Positions 27,431 through 35,819 of a stretch of DNA of 64,000 nucleotides are shown here, one piece after another; position 1 is the first letter of the stretch, and every line of letters begins with the position of its first letter. The translations under genes and the position numbers were made by a program. Origin of the DNA: Qipengyuania marisflavi (lineage in GTDB: Bacteria; Pseudomonadota; Alphaproteobacteria; Sphingomonadales; Sphingomonadaceae); contig NZ_VCAO01000001.1 in NCBI RefSeq assembly GCF_005884405.1, positions 862,304 to 926,303 on the forward strand, written 5' to 3'. The notes below the pieces were generated by a model. The model was not told where the DNA came from. It saw only the letters and a program-made list of their open reading frames with translations, and did no database searches.

Positions 27431-30400
27431 GTGTCAAATATCTATCATTCGCTTGAATCGGGTAATTTCTTCGAGGACTGGAGCGACACCTCCCGCCTGT
27501 CGCGGTTTCATGACTGGTCGCAAGTCGCCAGCATCATGGGCTATCGCGGGGCCAGCCTGACTGGCCGCGCCGATGTCGATGCGCGCAGCGTCACCGGATT
27601 TTCCGACGATCTTTATAGCGCCACTGGGCAGTCCGATCCCAACAGCTATAACCGCGCCGGTATCGCCGAATTCGAACTCGACAATCCGGTAGTCGCGCTG
27701 GGCGGCGCGGGCAGCACGCGTGCACCCAGCCTGGTGCTTTATATGGACGCCACGGGCCGCGAAGACATCACCCTGTCCTTCACCGCGCGCGATCTTGAAA
27801 CCGGCAGTCACAATTCTGTCCAGCAACTCAATGTGCAGTACCGGATCGGCGATAGCGGGATCTGGACCAATGTGCCCGGCGGCTACATCGCCGATGCCAG
27901 CGCCGATAATGCAACGATGGAAACGCATGTCTCCGTCACGCTGCCGGACGAAGCTTCGGGCCATGCCGACCTGCAAATCCGCATCATGACCGTCGACGCC
28001 AGCGGCTATGACGAATGGATCGGGATCGACGATATCAGCGTCACCAGCATTCGTGACGCCGACTATGTGCCGCCGGTCGTGCAAATTTATGACATTCAGG
28101 GCGAAGGCCATCTGTCGGCTTTCGAAGGGCATTTTGTCGCCACCACCGGCATCGTCACCGCCATCGATCGCAGCGGCAACGGCTTTTACCTCCAGGCCGC
28201 TCAGGGCGACGGCAATGCCGCGACGTCGGACGCGATCTATGTCCGCAACGAAGCAGGCGTTCGCGTGGCCATTGGCGATGCGCTGACCGTTACCGGCGTG
28301 GTTCATGAGGATGTGCGCGGATCGGGTCTGACCATTACCCAGCTCGCCGCCGAGACTCTGTCTATCGAAAGCCGCGGCAACGCTTTGCCTGAAGCGGTGC
28401 GGATCGGCGGCAACGGCCTCAACCCGCCGACCTCGGTCATCGATAATGACGGTATGACGTCTTACGACCCGCAGACGGACGGGCTCGATTTCTGGGAATC
28501 GCTTGAGGGTATGCGCGTCACTATGGTGGCACCGCAGGCGGTTTCGAATACCAATAGCTACGGCGAGACTTACCTTGTCGCAGCACGCGGCAATGGCGCC
28601 ACCGGGATGAATGATCGCGGCGGGATTACGATCTCGGAAGGCGATTGGAATCCCGAGATGATCCAGCTCGACGACAATCTGGTGCGTCAGCCCGGTATGA
28701 CCATCGGCGATCAGCTGGGCAATCTGACCGGTGTGATCGGCTATGGCTTCGACCATTACGAATTGCAGGCCACCCAGCGCGCACGGATCGTTCAGGATGT
28801 GACCCTGCAGCGCGAAACCACCGATCTGGTGGGCGATGCCAACCACATGACCGTGGCAACCTATGATCTGGAGAACATCGATCCGGGCGACGGTGACCGC
28901 TTTGCGCAGCTGAGCCACGACATCGTCGCCAATCTGCGCGCGCCCGACGTCATCGCGGTGCAGCGGCTGCAGGATGCTGACGGGACCGGCACTGGCAGCG
29001 ATCTTTCGGGCGAGGCGACCGCACAGGCGCTGATCGATGCCATCTACGAAGAAAGCGGCATCCGCTACACCTATGTCGAAATCGCGCCAAACAGCCGGGA
29101 TTCCACAGCGGGCGAAGAGCATGGCAATATCCGCAATGGCTATCTCTACCGCGCCGACCGGGTCAGCCTGGTCGAAGGCAGCCTGGTCCAGATCGACAAT
29201 GCGATTTTCGAAGGCACCCGCAGCCCGCTGGTCGCCACTTGGGAGTTCAACGGGCACGAGGTGACGACAGTCAATGTCCACTTCACCTCACGTGTAGGCA
29301 GCGATGCGCTGTGGGGCGATGTGCAGGCACCCTATCACGCCGGCACCATCATGCGGACCAACCAGATTGCTGCGGTGCAGGAATATGTCACCGATCTGCT
29401 GGCGCACAATCCCGCCGCCAATGTCATGCTGGCAGGCAATTGGAACGGCTATATGTTCGAGCGGGCGCAGACACAGCTCACCGACACCGGCCTGTTTGCC
29501 AATCTCGCGCTCGAACTCGACGCGGCGGAGCGGTACAGCACCATCGTCGATGGCAATGCCCAGCTGGTCGACAATATTCTGGTCAGCAACGGCCTGCTTG
29601 ATCTGGTCGATTTCGACATCGTCCATATCAACAGTGAATTTGCCGGACAGCCGCGCGGCAGCAATCATGATCCCCTGGTCAGCTCGATCTTCCTCGACCA
29701 TGCGCCAGAAAATCTGCTGCTCAATGGTGGTTCGGTTGAAGAAAATCTGCGGCCCGGCGCGGTGGCTGGACAGCTGGTGGTGGATGACACCGCTGGCGAG
29801 ACGCTGCGCTATGTCCTGCTGGACGATGCCGGGGGACGCTTCGTGGTCGATGCGGCAAGCGGCCTGGTCACCACCACCCGCGCGCTGAATTACGAAGCCA
29901 ACAACAGCTATACCCTCACAGCCCGCGTAACCGACAGCACCGGCCTATCGACCGATGCGACTGTCGTGGTGCGGGTGCGCGATGTGAACGAAGCGCCGGT
30001 TGCGGCCAGTGACACAATCGATGTTGCCGAGGACGCACAGACCGCGAATTTGTGGTCATATGTGCTGGCCAATGACAGTGATCCCGACGCGGGTAGCCGC
30101 CTGTCGATCAGTGAAGTCGATCTGTCGGGCACGCTCGGCACGGTCGAATTCGACGCGGTGACTGCGACGCTTCGTTACACCGCCGATGCCGATGTCTTCG
30201 ATACGCTCAAGCCGGGTGAAGTTCTGGCCGACAGCTTCGCTTACACCGTTACCGACGAGCACGGCCTGACCCACACCGCCACTGTGACAATAGTAATTAC
30301 GGGCGAGGCAGATGGCGTGGTGCTCTATGGCGGCAATGGCAAGGATCTGCTGCTAGGCACTGGCGGCGAAGACCGGCTGTATGGCGGCAATGGCTCAGAC

Positions 30401-30805
30401 ACGCTGATCGGTTTTGCAGGCCATGACTGGCTTCAGGGTGACCGCGGCAACGATATTCTGACCGGCGGCGCCGGTCGTGACAGTTTTGCCGTGGGCAAAG
30501 CCACTGCGCATGACACAGTCACCGATTTCAGCACTGCCGACGACCGGATCGTGATGCTCGACGGCGTTTCTGCAACCTCAAGCCGCGTCCTCGACGCTGA
30601 TGGTGACGGCAACCTCGATTTGCGGATTTTCTTCAGTGACGGCAGCGGCACAGTCACCTTGCTGGGCGTCAGCAATTTTGCCGATGTCCATATCGATTCG
30701 GCCAATGGTCCGGGTGCTCATGGTGGTTACTGGATGGCTCCGGCAGCAGATATGCACTCTGCAATGCCGCTCGATCTTGCAAACACGGGCATGTTCCTGC
30801 CCTGA
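27431..30805 (+). CDS. Large RTX protein with degenerate endonuclease/exonuclease/phosphatase domain
   Basis: 1124 residues, ExeM/NucH-like layout. N-terminal beta region, OB-fold-like YDIQGEG segment at about 219, DNase I-like (EEP) domain at about 475-750, cadherin repeat about 765-855, VCBS-like repeat about 856-960, RTX glycine repeats about 967-1018 (YGGNGKDLL, YGGNGSDTL, GGAGRDSF). No Sec signal; RTX repeats and the C-terminus point to type I secretion. In the EEP domain the usual acidic ligands are replaced: N to D479, the Glu of the QE motif to R512, GDFN to N670-W-N672, SDH to SN745-H746; H617 is kept. Catalysis is therefore doubtful. GTG 27431 follows GGAG (27417-27420). No T1SS genes adjacent. 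Confidence 0.85.
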   Translation: MSNIYHSLESGNFFEDWSDTSRLSRFHDWSQVASIMGYRGASLTGRADVDARSVTGFSDDLYSATGQSDPNSYNRAGIAEFELDNPVVALGGAGSTRAPSLVLYMDATGREDITLSFTARDLETGSHNSVQQLNVQYRIGDSGIWTNVPGGYIADASADNATMETHVSVTLPDEASGHADLQIRIMTVDASGYDEWIGIDDISVTSIRDADYVPPVVQIYDIQGEGHLSAFEGHFVATTGIVTAIDRSGNGFYLQAAQGDGNAATSDAIYVRNEAGVRVAIGDALTVTGVVHEDVRGSGLTITQLAAETLSIESRGNALPEAVRIGGNGLNPPTSVIDNDGMTSYDPQTDGLDFWESLEGMRVTMVAPQAVSNTNSYGETYLVAARGNGATGMNDRGGITISEGDWNPEMIQLDDNLVRQPGMTIGDQLGNLTGVIGYGFDHYELQATQRARIVQDVTLQRETTDLVGDANHMTVATYDLENIDPGDGDRFAQLSHDIVANLRAPDVIAVQRLQDADGTGTGSDLSGEATAQALIDAIYEESGIRYTYVEIAPNSRDSTAGEEHGNIRNGYLYRADRVSLVEGSLVQIDNAIFEGTRSPLVATWEFNGHEVTTVNVHFTSRVGSDALWGDVQAPYHAGTIMRTNQIAAVQEYVTDLLAHNPAANVMLAGNWNGYMFERAQTQLTDTGLFANLALELDAAERYSTIVDGNAQLVDNILVSNGLLDLVDFDIVHINSEFAGQPRGSNHDPLVSSIFLDHAPENLLLNGGSVEENLRPGAVAGQLVVDDTAGETLRYVLLDDAGGRFVVDAASGLVTTTRALNYEANNSYTLTARVTDSTGLSTDATVVVRVRDVNEAPVAASDTIDVAEDAQTANLWSYVLANDSDPDAGSRLSISEVDLSGTLGTVEFDAVTATLRYTADADVFDTLKPGEVLADSFAYTVTDEHGLTHTATVTIVITGEADGVVLYGGNGKDLLLGTGGEDRLYGGNGSDTLIGFAGHDWLQGDRGNDILTGGAGRDSFAVGKATAHDTVTDFSTADDRIVMLDGVSATSSRVLDADGDGNLDLRIFFSDGSGTVTLLGVSNFADVHIDSANGPGAHGGYWMAPAADMHSAMPLDLANTGMFLP

Positions 30806-30821
30806 CACCGCGATGGTGCCC

Positions 30822-31670
30822 TCATTCGGGCAAAACAACCTTTCCTACGTGTATAGGCCTGCGGTGTTCAGGCGGCGGCGGGTCGCGCCAATTGCCATAG
30901 TGTAGCTCACAGAAACGTTCGCAATTGGCGGGTATTGCGGCGGATACTGGGCCAAACTGCGCGGGGCGCGGCGGGACCAGATCACTCTCGCGCAGTACCT
31001 TTTTGCGCCATTGGCTGATGCCCAGCATTCCGAAGCTATCATATTCATCCGACAGCGCGGCCCCGCTGGCTTGCTGCACGCGTTCGCGCAGCCAAACGAA
31101 CCAACGCAGCGGCAAGGATTGGCGCAGCAATAGCCCCAGCCCGCGCGCTGCACGCCGCCACAGAGGTTTGCCGCCCACCAGCGGATCGAGCACAGGCGGC
31201 AGGATCACCAGGTTGAGCAACCCCAACCGCCGCCGCTGCCGCTCGCGCGCCGCCTCATCCAGCGGCAGGCGGTCATAGGGGAAGATGTCGAGGAACAGCC
31301 CTTCGTGCATTCCCGTCCCTGCAAAATCCACCTCGCCAGCGCTGCTGCCATCCAGCCGCAGCTTGGCAAAGGGGTAGTGATAGCGCGGCTCGGTGCGCCA
31401 TTCCTGCAAGCTCATTCCGGGGATTGAATCGGCCGCCAGCGACAGCATCAGCCGTTCATAATCAGGCCGCAATAAAGCCAGATCGATATCGTCATCCCAC
31501 GGGATAATTTCGCCATCGCGCAGCGCGCCCAATGCGGTCCCGCCAATCAGGAAAATCGCGATACCCCGTTGCTCGCAATAGGTGAGCAATTTGGCGCACA
31601 TGGCGAGCAGGGTCTGTTGCAGCCGCTGCAAATCCGCACTCGGCTCGCCGTTTTCGTAGGCAATCCTCAC
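30822..31670 (-). CDS. LicD-family phosphotransferase
   Basis: 282 residues. Nucleotidyltransferase-fold motif typical of LicD: FLIGGTALGALRDGEIIPWDDDIDLAL (GG-x-LLG, then W-D-D-D-I-D metal site), followed by FPYDRLPLDE. LicD proteins transfer phosphocholine or another phospho-polyol/amine from a CDP donor to surface glycans. The start is taken as GTG 31670, whose GTGA overlaps the tagD stop. A longer frame to 31754 would overlap tagD by 88 bases. Adjacent cytidylyltransferase gene suggests the donor is made by its neighbour. Confidence 0.85.
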   Translation of the reverse strand: MRIAYENGEPSADLQRLQQTLLAMCAKLLTYCEQRGIAIFLIGGTALGALRDGEIIPWDDDIDLALLRPDYERLMLSLAADSIPGMSLQEWRTEPRYHYPFAKLRLDGSSAGEVDFAGTGMHEGLFLDIFPYDRLPLDEAARERQRRRLGLLNLVILPPVLDPLVGGKPLWRRAARGLGLLLRQSLPLRWFVWLRERVQQASGAALSDEYDSFGMLGISQWRKKVLRESDLVPPRPAQFGPVSAAIPANCERFCELHYGNWRDPPPPEHRRPIHVGKVVLPE

Positions 31671-32086
31671 GGCTGCGATGAACGCGGGATCAACTGGCCG
31701 CGGATCGTGGTTGTGCTGATCCCCTCGGTACGGTCGAGATAAACCACTTCGCACAGCTCAGACAGGTGGTCGAACTGGCCCCGCCAGTCGCCGCCCATAC
31801 CGAAGATGTCGACCGAATGTGCGGCGATGTCGCGCTCTTTCTGATCCCAGCTGTCCTCGGCAATCACCGCATCCACCTGGCGCAGCGCCGCGACGATTGC
31901 CGCACGGTCCTCATACGGCACCAGCGAATGCTTGCCCTTACCCGCGTTGAACCCATCGGTGGACACGCCTACGATCAGGCGGTCGCCCAGCGCCGCCAGC
32001 CGCTCGATCAACCGCAGATGGCCGATGTGGAACAGGTCGAATGTGCCATAGGTCAGCACAGTCTTACGGGGGCGGGATTGGTTCAC
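31667..32086 (-). CDS. TagD-like glycerol-3-phosphate (or related) cytidylyltransferase
   Basis: 139 residues. HxGH motif GTFDLFHIGHLRLIERL and the C-terminal signature EGISTTTIRGQL (RTxGISTT) define the TagD/GCT group that makes CDP-glycerol from CTP and glycerol 3-phosphate. Other CDP-alcohols (ribitol, ethanolamine) are possible. GTG 32086 (MNQSRPRKTVLTYGTF) is preferred; TTG 32161 adds non-conserved sequence and GTG 32059 is a shorter alternative. Translationally coupled to licD; divergent from putP. Confidence 0.85.
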   Translation of the reverse strand: MNQSRPRKTVLTYGTFDLFHIGHLRLIERLAALGDRLIVGVSTDGFNAGKGKHSLVPYEDRAAIVAALRQVDAVIAEDSWDQKERDIAAHSVDIFGMGGDWRGQFDHLSELCEVVYLDRTEGISTTTIRGQLIPRSSQP

Positions 32087-32190
32087 AATCGCGGATATGG
32101 CCGAGGGCAGGCCGCAGGGCAATCCCCGCCAGTCAAAGGTGCGGGGGGCATCGGTAGCCAAGCCGGGCGGCGGCTGTTACCCCGCTGCCC

Positions 32191-33681
32191 ATGCAAACCG
32201 GAATTGTGATCAGCCTCGCCCTGTACTTCGCCCTGATGATGGGCATCGGATTTTACGCCTGGCGCAAATCTACCGACACCTCGGAAGGCTACCTGCTCGC
32301 GGGGCGCAATTTGCCGCCTGCAGTCGCCGCGCTGTCTGCCGGGGCCAGCGATATGTCGGGCTGGCTGCTGCTGGGTCTGCCCGGGGCGCTGTATGCCGCC
32401 GGACTGGTGGAGGCATGGATCGGAATCGGCCTGTTCGTGGGCGCGCTGGCCAATTGGATCATTGTCGCGCCGCGTCTGCGCCGCCAGACCGAGGAATTGG
32501 GAAATGCGCTGACGATCCCCGAATTTCTCGCCAACCGCTTCCCCGACAAGGCCGTCGCTCTGCGGGTAATCTCGGCAATCATCATCGTGCTGTTCTTCGC
32601 GGTTTACACTGCCGCCGGGCTGGTTGGCGGAGGCAAGCTGTTCGCCAGCGCCTTTGCCGGAGTGGCGCAGGGGCTGCCCGTGCTGGGCGGGATGAGCGAT
32701 TATATGGCAGGGATCTGGATCACCGCGCTGGTGGTGCTGGCCTACACGATGGTCGGCGGCTTTCTGGCGGTCAGCCTGACCGATTTCGTGCAGGGTATCA
32801 TCATGGTTCTGGCACTCGTCATCATGCCGCTGGTGGTGATCTTTGGCCCCGGCGGAAGCGCAGGCGGTTCGCTGCAGGCGGTTGATGTACCGGGCTTCCT
32901 CAGCCTGACACAGGGGCTCACCGTGCTGGGCCTGATGAGTGCGGTGACGTGGGGCCTCGGTTATTTCGGTCAACCGCATATCATCGTGCGGTTTATGGCG
33001 CTGCGCAGTGTCGCCGATGTCCCCGCCGCGCGGGCCATCGGGATGAGCTGGATGGCGGTATGTCTGGCGGGTGCGCTGGGTGTCGGATTGGCGGGCCGCG
33101 CTTATATCGAGCGTAACGGGCTGGTGGTCGATGATCCTGAGACGATCTTCATTGTACTTGCCAACCTGCTGTTCCATCCGCTGGTCACCGGGTTCCTCTA
33201 TGCCGCATTGCTGGCCGCGATCATGTCCACCATCAGCTCGCAATTGCTGGTCGCTTCATCATCACTGACAGAGGATTTTTACAAGCTGTTCTTCCGCAGG
33301 CAGGCAGGTGAGCGTGAGAGCGTCAATATCGGGCGACTGTGCGTGTTGCTGGTGGCGCTGGCGGCAATCGTCATTGCCCGCAATCCTGACAGCCAGGTGC
33401 TGGGTCTGGTCTCCAACGCCTGGGCCGGGTTCGGCGCGGCCTTTGGCCCGCTGATCGTGCTGGCGCTGACCTGGGACAAGATGACCGGCACAGGTGCGGT
33501 TGCCGGGCTGGTCACCGGCGCGGGGGTCGTGATGGCGTGGATCGCACTGGGCTGGAACGCGGCACTGCCGGGCTTTGGCGGCGGTTTGTACGAGATCGTG
33601 CCCGGCTTTATCGCCGCCTGGCTGGTGATCGTGCTGGTCAGCCGCGCAACCTATGCAGAGCCTGCCACTCAGGAGATCTGA
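32191..33681 (+). CDS. putP: Sodium/proline symporter
   Basis: SSF-family transporter, 496 residues, about 13 membrane segments. PutP signatures: SEGYLLAGRNLPPAVAALSA, GASDMSGWLLLGLPGA (TM2 Na/proline site), GYFGQPHIIVRFMA, IMSTISSQLLVASSSLTEDFY. C-terminus matches proline rather than glucose or pantothenate carriers. Start ATG 32191. No putA is nearby. A broken glyoxalase gene follows after 2 bases and was probably co-transcribed. Confidence 0.94.
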   Translation: MQTGIVISLALYFALMMGIGFYAWRKSTDTSEGYLLAGRNLPPAVAALSAGASDMSGWLLLGLPGALYAAGLVEAWIGIGLFVGALANWIIVAPRLRRQTEELGNALTIPEFLANRFPDKAVALRVISAIIIVLFFAVYTAAGLVGGGKLFASAFAGVAQGLPVLGGMSDYMAGIWITALVVLAYTMVGGFLAVSLTDFVQGIIMVLALVIMPLVVIFGPGGSAGGSLQAVDVPGFLSLTQGLTVLGLMSAVTWGLGYFGQPHIIVRFMALRSVADVPAARAIGMSWMAVCLAGALGVGLAGRAYIERNGLVVDDPETIFIVLANLLFHPLVTGFLYAALLAAIMSTISSQLLVASSSLTEDFYKLFFRRQAGERESVNIGRLCVLLVALAAIVIARNPDSQVLGLVSNAWAGFGAAFGPLIVLALTWDKMTGTGAVAGLVTGAGVVMAWIALGWNAALPGFGGGLYEIVPGFIAAWLVIVLVSRATYAEPATQEI

Positions 33682-33683
33682 CG

Positions 33684-34054
33684 ATGGCCAAGATTACCGG
33701 ATTGGGCGGAGTCTTCTATGCGGTGAAAGACCCGGCAGCGACCCGCGCCTGGTATTGCGACACGCTGGGCGTGGACGGCGAATACGGACCGCAGCTCAAC
33801 TGGTCTGAAGAGACTGGCAACAAGCCCTATTCGCTGATCAGTCATTTCTCCGATGACAGCTACATCAAACCCGGACGTGGCGGTTCATGATCAATTTGCG
33901 CGTCGATGATCTCGACGGCTTTGTGGCGCAGTTGAAAGCCAAAGACGTCGATGTGCTGGATAGTGTTGACGAAGGTTACGGAAAATTTGCCTAGCTGCTT
34001 GACCCGGACGGTGTAAAAATCGAGCTGTGGCAGCAGGTCACTGCGCCCGATTAA
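33684..34054 (+). pseudogene. Glyoxalase/bleomycin-resistance family protein, broken by frameshift and nonsense codon
   Basis: First frame (33684-33890): GLGGVFYAVKDPAATRAWYC..LGV, a vicinal-oxygen-chelate N-terminal half, ending in TGA at 33888. The homologous continuation (FMINLRVDDLDGFVAQLKAK..) resumes at 33884 in another frame, as expected from loss of one base in a GGN codon. It then meets TAG at 33992-33994, where family members read Trp (GKFAWLLDPDG), before DPDGVKIELWQQ and the natural stop at 34052. Two independent lesions make a sequencing error less likely than true decay, though both are single-base events. Confidence 0.8.
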
Positions 34055-34058
34055 ACGG

Positions 34059-34718
34059 TCAGGCCTGCGAGCGCTTATTGCGCCAGAACCACCAGCTATA
34101 GGCAAATGGCACCACCACCGTCACGGCAATCGCGGCGACCACAATTATCGCAGTCGTCTCTGGCGAGATCGGCAACAGGCTGGCCGCAATGATCGCGGCG
34201 CCAGCCAGCAGCATCAGCTTGCCGCCAAGCCGGTGTGTGGCAATCCAATTGTCGGTATCGACTATCGCCCACGGAGTCCGGATGCCCACGAAGAAGCCGG
34301 GCCGACTCTTCGGCAAGGCATTACCCAACAGCATGAGCAAAGCTCCGACGCCCAGCATGATGACATTGACCGGCACAGTCACGCCATAAGCAGGCAGGCC
34401 GATGGTCAGCTGGATTACCGCTGCCACCAACAGCATCCCTACCCATGCCGCGCGCAGGACCGGCGCAGATCCCTCCAGGCGATCTTGCAGCGGCTCAATC
34501 CGCGGGATGATCGCAAAAATTGCCGTGACAAACAAAACCAATCCGGCCGGCAGCAACAATGCCGTCAGCGCCGGGCTGAAATCATCGGCCTGTCCCGAGG
34601 CATTCCAGTGCGTGGGCAACAGCGCATCGGCAGGCAAGCGCGCTGCTGTGACAAAGGCGAACACCGCCATTGCAGCGGCCAGCGCCAGCGAAGTCATGAC
34701 AAGAACCCTGATTTTCAT
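34059..34718 (-). CDS. SdpI-family integral membrane protein
   Basis: 219 residues, six hydrophobic segments. N-terminal DUF1648 part (LPTHWNASGQADDFSP) and SdpI part with RPGFFVGIRTPWAIVDTDNWIATHRLGGKLML, both diagnostic. In Bacillus, SdpI confers immunity to the SdpC toxin and sequesters the repressor SdpR. Here its ATG overlaps the stop of the ArsR-type gene, the same two-gene module, but no sdpABC toxin genes are present. Converges with the broken glyoxalase gene. Confidence 0.9.
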   Translation of the reverse strand: MKIRVLVMTSLALAAAMAVFAFVTAARLPADALLPTHWNASGQADDFSPALTALLLPAGLVLFVTAIFAIIPRIEPLQDRLEGSAPVLRAAWVGMLLVAAVIQLTIGLPAYGVTVPVNVIMLGVGALLMLLGNALPKSRPGFFVGIRTPWAIVDTDNWIATHRLGGKLMLLAGAAIIAASLLPISPETTAIIVVAAIAVTVVVPFAYSWWFWRNKRSQA

Positions 34719-34999
34719 TCGCTTTCCTCCTGTTCACCCGGACGCATCCCCATCCGGCCCATAAATCCGTGCAACGCCTCTTCCAGCGTGGACATATTGA
34801 GTGTGTAGATGATCGACCCGCCGCGTTGTTCGCCCAGAATCAGGCCCGCTGCCTTCAGCTTGGCAAAGTGACCGGACATGGTGGGTTTCGACACCGGGAA
34901 ACGATCAGCCAGCTCGCCCGCAGTCTGCCCGCCACGCTTCAGTTCTTCCAGAACCTCGCGGCGAATCGGGTGGGACAGGGCGTCGAATACAGTGCTCAT
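34715..34999 (-). CDS. ArsR-family repressor, SdpR type
   Basis: 94 residues, winged helix: FDALSHPIRREVLEELKRGGQTAGELADRF, then recognition helix SKPTMSGHFAKLKAAGLI and wing GGSIIYTLN. No Cys metal site, so not a metal sensor; it matches SdpR-like autorepressors. It is the first gene of the sdpR-sdpI unit (ATGA overlap), with a 20-bp inverted repeat 4-24 bases upstream of its start that overlaps the presumed promoter. Likely autoregulated. Confidence 0.9.
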   Translation of the reverse strand: MSTVFDALSHPIRREVLEELKRGGQTAGELADRFPVSKPTMSGHFAKLKAAGLILGEQRGGSIIYTLNMSTLEEALHGFMGRMGMRPGEQEESE

Positions 35000-35003
35000 C
35001 GTA

Positions 35004-35023
35004 ATTTAGCTAATAGGCTAAAT
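35004..35023. promoter_or_regulatory. Operator-like inverted repeat of the sdpR-sdpI operon
   Basis: ATTTAGC - 6 bases - GCTAAAT, perfect 7-bp arms, immediately upstream of the sdpR start (minus strand, 34999). Position within the promoter/leader fits an autorepressor operator. Confidence 0.65.
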
Positions 35024-35118
35024 ACCCTAGCAGTTCAAGCGATATATGATTTGTCATGCGATCTACCATGTGACTGAACGGCTGGATGAGACGGCTCGAA
35101 TAGACCGCTAGGCAAATG

Positions 35119-35126
35119 TTAACCAT
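35119..35126 (+). promoter_or_regulatory. CtrA-type half site TTAACCAT
   Basis: TTAACCAT lies 21 bases before the ATG of the extensin-like lipoprotein gene, same strand, identical to the octamer at 11604. Possible CtrA half site; single-motif evidence only. Confidence 0.3.
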
Positions 35127-35147
35127 GTTCGGCGCACACTGGCAGTC

Positions 35148-35816
35148 ATGCGAAGCCGTCTGCCATTCCTGCTCATTACCCCGCTGCTCCTGGCGGGTTG
35201 CGGAGCGATACCCTCGGCGCGCGCACCGGATCGCCCACAAGCGGCCAGCGCGCGCCAACCCGCAGCGGTATCTCGGCCTGAAGCCCGCAAATGCGTGACC
35301 CAGCTTGGCCAGACCGGCTCACGCTTTGCCGCCCTACCCGACAAATTCTATGGTGCCGGATGCTCGACACTCAATAGCGTCAAGCTGGACGGCGTCGGCG
35401 GCGATACAGCGCAGTTTTCGGTCACCAATCTGGGCGTGGTGGCTTGTCCGCTGGCCAACACTTTCGCCGGTTGGGCACGCTACGGCGTTGACCGCGCCGC
35501 GCGCCAGATCCTCGGCAGCCCGCTCGCCCGGATCGAAACGATGGGCAGCTATTCATGCCGAAATGTCGCGGGGACCGGGCGGATGTCCGCGCATTCTCGT
35601 GCAGAAGCGATCGATGTTGCGGGCTTTGTGCTGGCAGATGGCCGCCGGATCAGCGTGCTGGGCAATTGGAATGCATCCGCAGAGGAGCGCGAATTCCTGC
35701 GGACTATTCACCAGAGCGCCTGCAAGCGGTTTGGCACCGTGCTGGGCCCGGAATACAATGCCGCCCATCGCGACCATTTCCATCTGGAATATGGCGGCGG
35801 CAGTTTTTGCCGCTGA
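35148..35816 (+). CDS. Extensin-like (PF06904-type) lipoprotein
   Basis: 222 residues. Lipobox LLAGC (Cys at about 18), Pro/Ala-rich linker, then a domain resembling zinc D,D-peptidases: RMSAHSRAEAIDVAGF (His and Asp ligands), late HRDHFHLEYG. Conserved Cys residues (CSTLNSV, CPLAN, SCRN, FC at the end) probably form disulfides. Proteobacterial members of this family are thought to act on or bind peptidoglycan, but activity is unproven. Start ATG 35148; a CtrA-like octamer lies just upstream. Converges with the regulator gene, stops 3 bases apart. Confidence 0.87.
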   Translation: MRSRLPFLLITPLLLAGCGAIPSARAPDRPQAASARQPAAVSRPEARKCVTQLGQTGSRFAALPDKFYGAGCSTLNSVKLDGVGGDTAQFSVTNLGVVACPLANTFAGWARYGVDRAARQILGSPLARIETMGSYSCRNVAGTGRMSAHSRAEAIDVAGFVLADGRRISVLGNWNASAEEREFLRTIHQSACKRFGTVLGPEYNAAHRDHFHLEYGGGSFCR

Positions 35817-35819
35817 ACC

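Noticed and set aside
30816..30832. Hairpin TGCCC-TCATTC-GGGCA after the RTX gene
   Set aside because: Five-bp stem, overlaps the licD stop, and no U-run on the relevant side; too weak to call a terminator.
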